Positions 5,829-6,503 of a stretch of DNA of 6,503 nucleotides are shown here, in pieces. Every line of letters begins with the position of its first letter. Positions within the stretch are counted from its first letter, which is position 1. The position numbers and the translations under genes are program-made. The notes under the pieces are model-generated. The model searched no databases and had not been told where the DNA came from. It worked only from the letters and a program-made list of their open reading frames with translations. Origin of the DNA: Acidimicrobiia bacterium. GTDB lineage: Bacteria > Actinomycetota > Acidimicrobiia > Acidimicrobiales > Ilumatobacteraceae. The stretch is from assembly GCA_010030605.1 (NCBI GenBank), contig RHCK01000096.1:1-6503 (forward strand), given 5' to 3'.

Positions 5829-6503
5829 ATGAGCAGTATCGAACTTCCGAACGGACTCGTGATCATCGTCAAACGGGAATGCGAAACGTGTCGCATGGTG
5901 GTGCCCGTCATCGAGCAACTGCGCGACACGCGCGACGACGTGATCGTGTTCGTTCAAGATGATCCGACATTCCCCTCGGGGATGGATGTGCGGCACGATG
6001 CCGACCTCTCAGTCAGTTGGCATCACGACATCGAGACCGTTCCGACCGTGATACGCGTGGTCGACGGCGTCGAGGCGGAACGAACCGTCGGATGGGTGCG
6101 CGACGAATGGGAACGAGTCACTGGCGTCGGGTCGCTCGGTGGAAACCTGCCCGCCTTCCGCCCGGGGTGCGGATCATTGAGCGTCGACCCCGATCTCGTG
6201 GATGAGTTGCGCGTGCGCTTCGGAGCCACGGTGTTGTCGGCCCGCCGAGTGGAAACCGCGGCCGCCGAGGACGAATTCGAGGCCATGTTCGACCGCGGAT
6301 GGACCGACGGCTTGCCCGTCGTTCCCCCCACCGAGGAACGCGTGATGCGCATGCTCACCGGCACCACCCGCTCGCCTTCCGACGTGGTCGCCATCGTCCC
6401 ACCCGACCTCGTGGAGGTGACGGTCGAAAAGATCGCCATTAATGCGGTGATGGCCGGATGCAAGCCCGAATATCTGCCGTGGGTCATCGCTGCTGTCGAA
6501 GCG
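5829..6503 (+). CDS. Thioredoxin-like protein fused to unknown C-terminal domain (3' truncated by window)
   Basis: The frame starts with ATG at 5829, one nucleotide after the upstream stop, and stays open for 225 codons to the last base, so the C terminus is missing. Residues 1-100 look like a thioredoxin fold: strand LVIIVKRE, the redox motif CETC (Cys18, Cys21) starting a helix, and ETVPTVIRVVDGV carrying the cis-proline (Pro72) with the expected following strands. A linker with PGCGSLSV (Cys114) leads to a second region with FDRGWTDGLPVVPPTEERV (154-172) and VEKIAINAVMAGCKPEYLP (199-217, Cys211). This region looks strongly conserved in style but matches no named domain I can place. The protein has no signal peptide, so it is probably cytoplasmic. 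Its job may be thiol-disulfide exchange acting on, or delivered to, the C-terminal domain; that is inference. No clear Shine-Dalgarno is seen, and translation is probably coupled to the epoxide hydrolase gene. Confidence 0.88.
   Translation, partial: MSSIELPNGLVIIVKRECETCRMVVPVIEQLRDTRDDVIVFVQDDPTFPSGMDVRHDADLSVSWHHDIETVPTVIRVVDGVEAERTVGWVRDEWERVTGVGSLGGNLPAFRPGCGSLSVDPDLVDELRVRFGATVLSARRVETAAAEDEFEAMFDRGWTDGLPVVPPTEERVMRMLTGTTRSPSDVVAIVPPDLVEVTVEKIAINAVMAGCKPEYLPWVIAAVEA

Noticed and set aside
4871..5929. Minus-strand open frame upstream of the MBL gene, continuing the same frame to 5929
   Set aside because: It is antisense to the well-supported epoxide hydrolase gene, has no recognisable domain, and is the kind of open frame expected opposite GC-rich codons.
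6023..6487. Minus-strand 154-codon frame at the right end
   Set aside because: It is antisense to the thioredoxin-fusion gene. The translation is Ser/Thr/Arg-rich, low in hydrophobics and without motifs.
1..6503. CRISPR arrays, tRNA/rRNA genes, insertion sequences, phage or defence genes
   Set aside because: No regularly spaced repeats, tRNA-like cloverleafs, transposase motifs or terminal repeats were seen on either strand by eye. The window is filled by seven metabolic-type genes.

Overview
The window is dense, high-GC bacterial chromosomal DNA with seven protein-coding genes on both strands, no RNA genes and no recognisable mobile elements. Composition, very short intergenic gaps and weak or absent Shine-Dalgarno signals suggest an actinobacterium. 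My impression is an Acidimicrobiia-like lineage, but this is inference from the look of the proteins and not from a marker gene.

Layout, left to right: (1) a near-complete oligopeptidase B (ptrB-like, + strand, 9-2072), whose catalytic and P1-specificity residues fall at the numbering I recall for the E. coli enzyme. (2) Convergent with it, and overlapping its end by 30 bp, a minus-strand pair: a split-barrel flavin reductase (2424-2933) followed 3 nt later by a small MauE/DoxX-like membrane protein (2043-2420). (3) Divergent from that pair, a TauD-family Fe(II)/2-oxoglutarate dioxygenase (3023-3922). (4) Convergent with TauD, a metallo-beta-lactamase-fold hydrolase (minus, 3950 to about 4870) with no obvious canonical start codon. 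(5) Divergent from it, an epoxide-hydrolase-like alpha/beta hydrolase (4931-5827), followed after a single nucleotide by (6) a thioredoxin-like protein with a CxxC motif fused to an unidentified conserved-looking C-terminal region. This last gene is cut by the window edge (5829-6503).

The strongest non-coding signal is a perfect 11-bp inverted repeat with a 3-bp spacer (2969-2993) in the 89-bp gap between the flavin reductase and the dioxygenase. Its core, GACT...AGTC in a 25-bp palindrome, closely resembles the type-1 site of IscR and the sites of related Rrf2-family regulators. Its centre contains TANNNT hexamers on both strands. The simplest reading is one operator controlling both divergent transcription units. 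With TauD and flavin reductase families on either side, a sulfur-responsive (organosulfur scavenging) module under an Rrf2-type regulator is a testable hypothesis, though neither substrate nor regulator is shown here.

The remaining genes look like ordinary accessory metabolism. The points worth following are the Rrf2-like operator, the thioredoxin fusion and the unclear start of the metallo-hydrolase.
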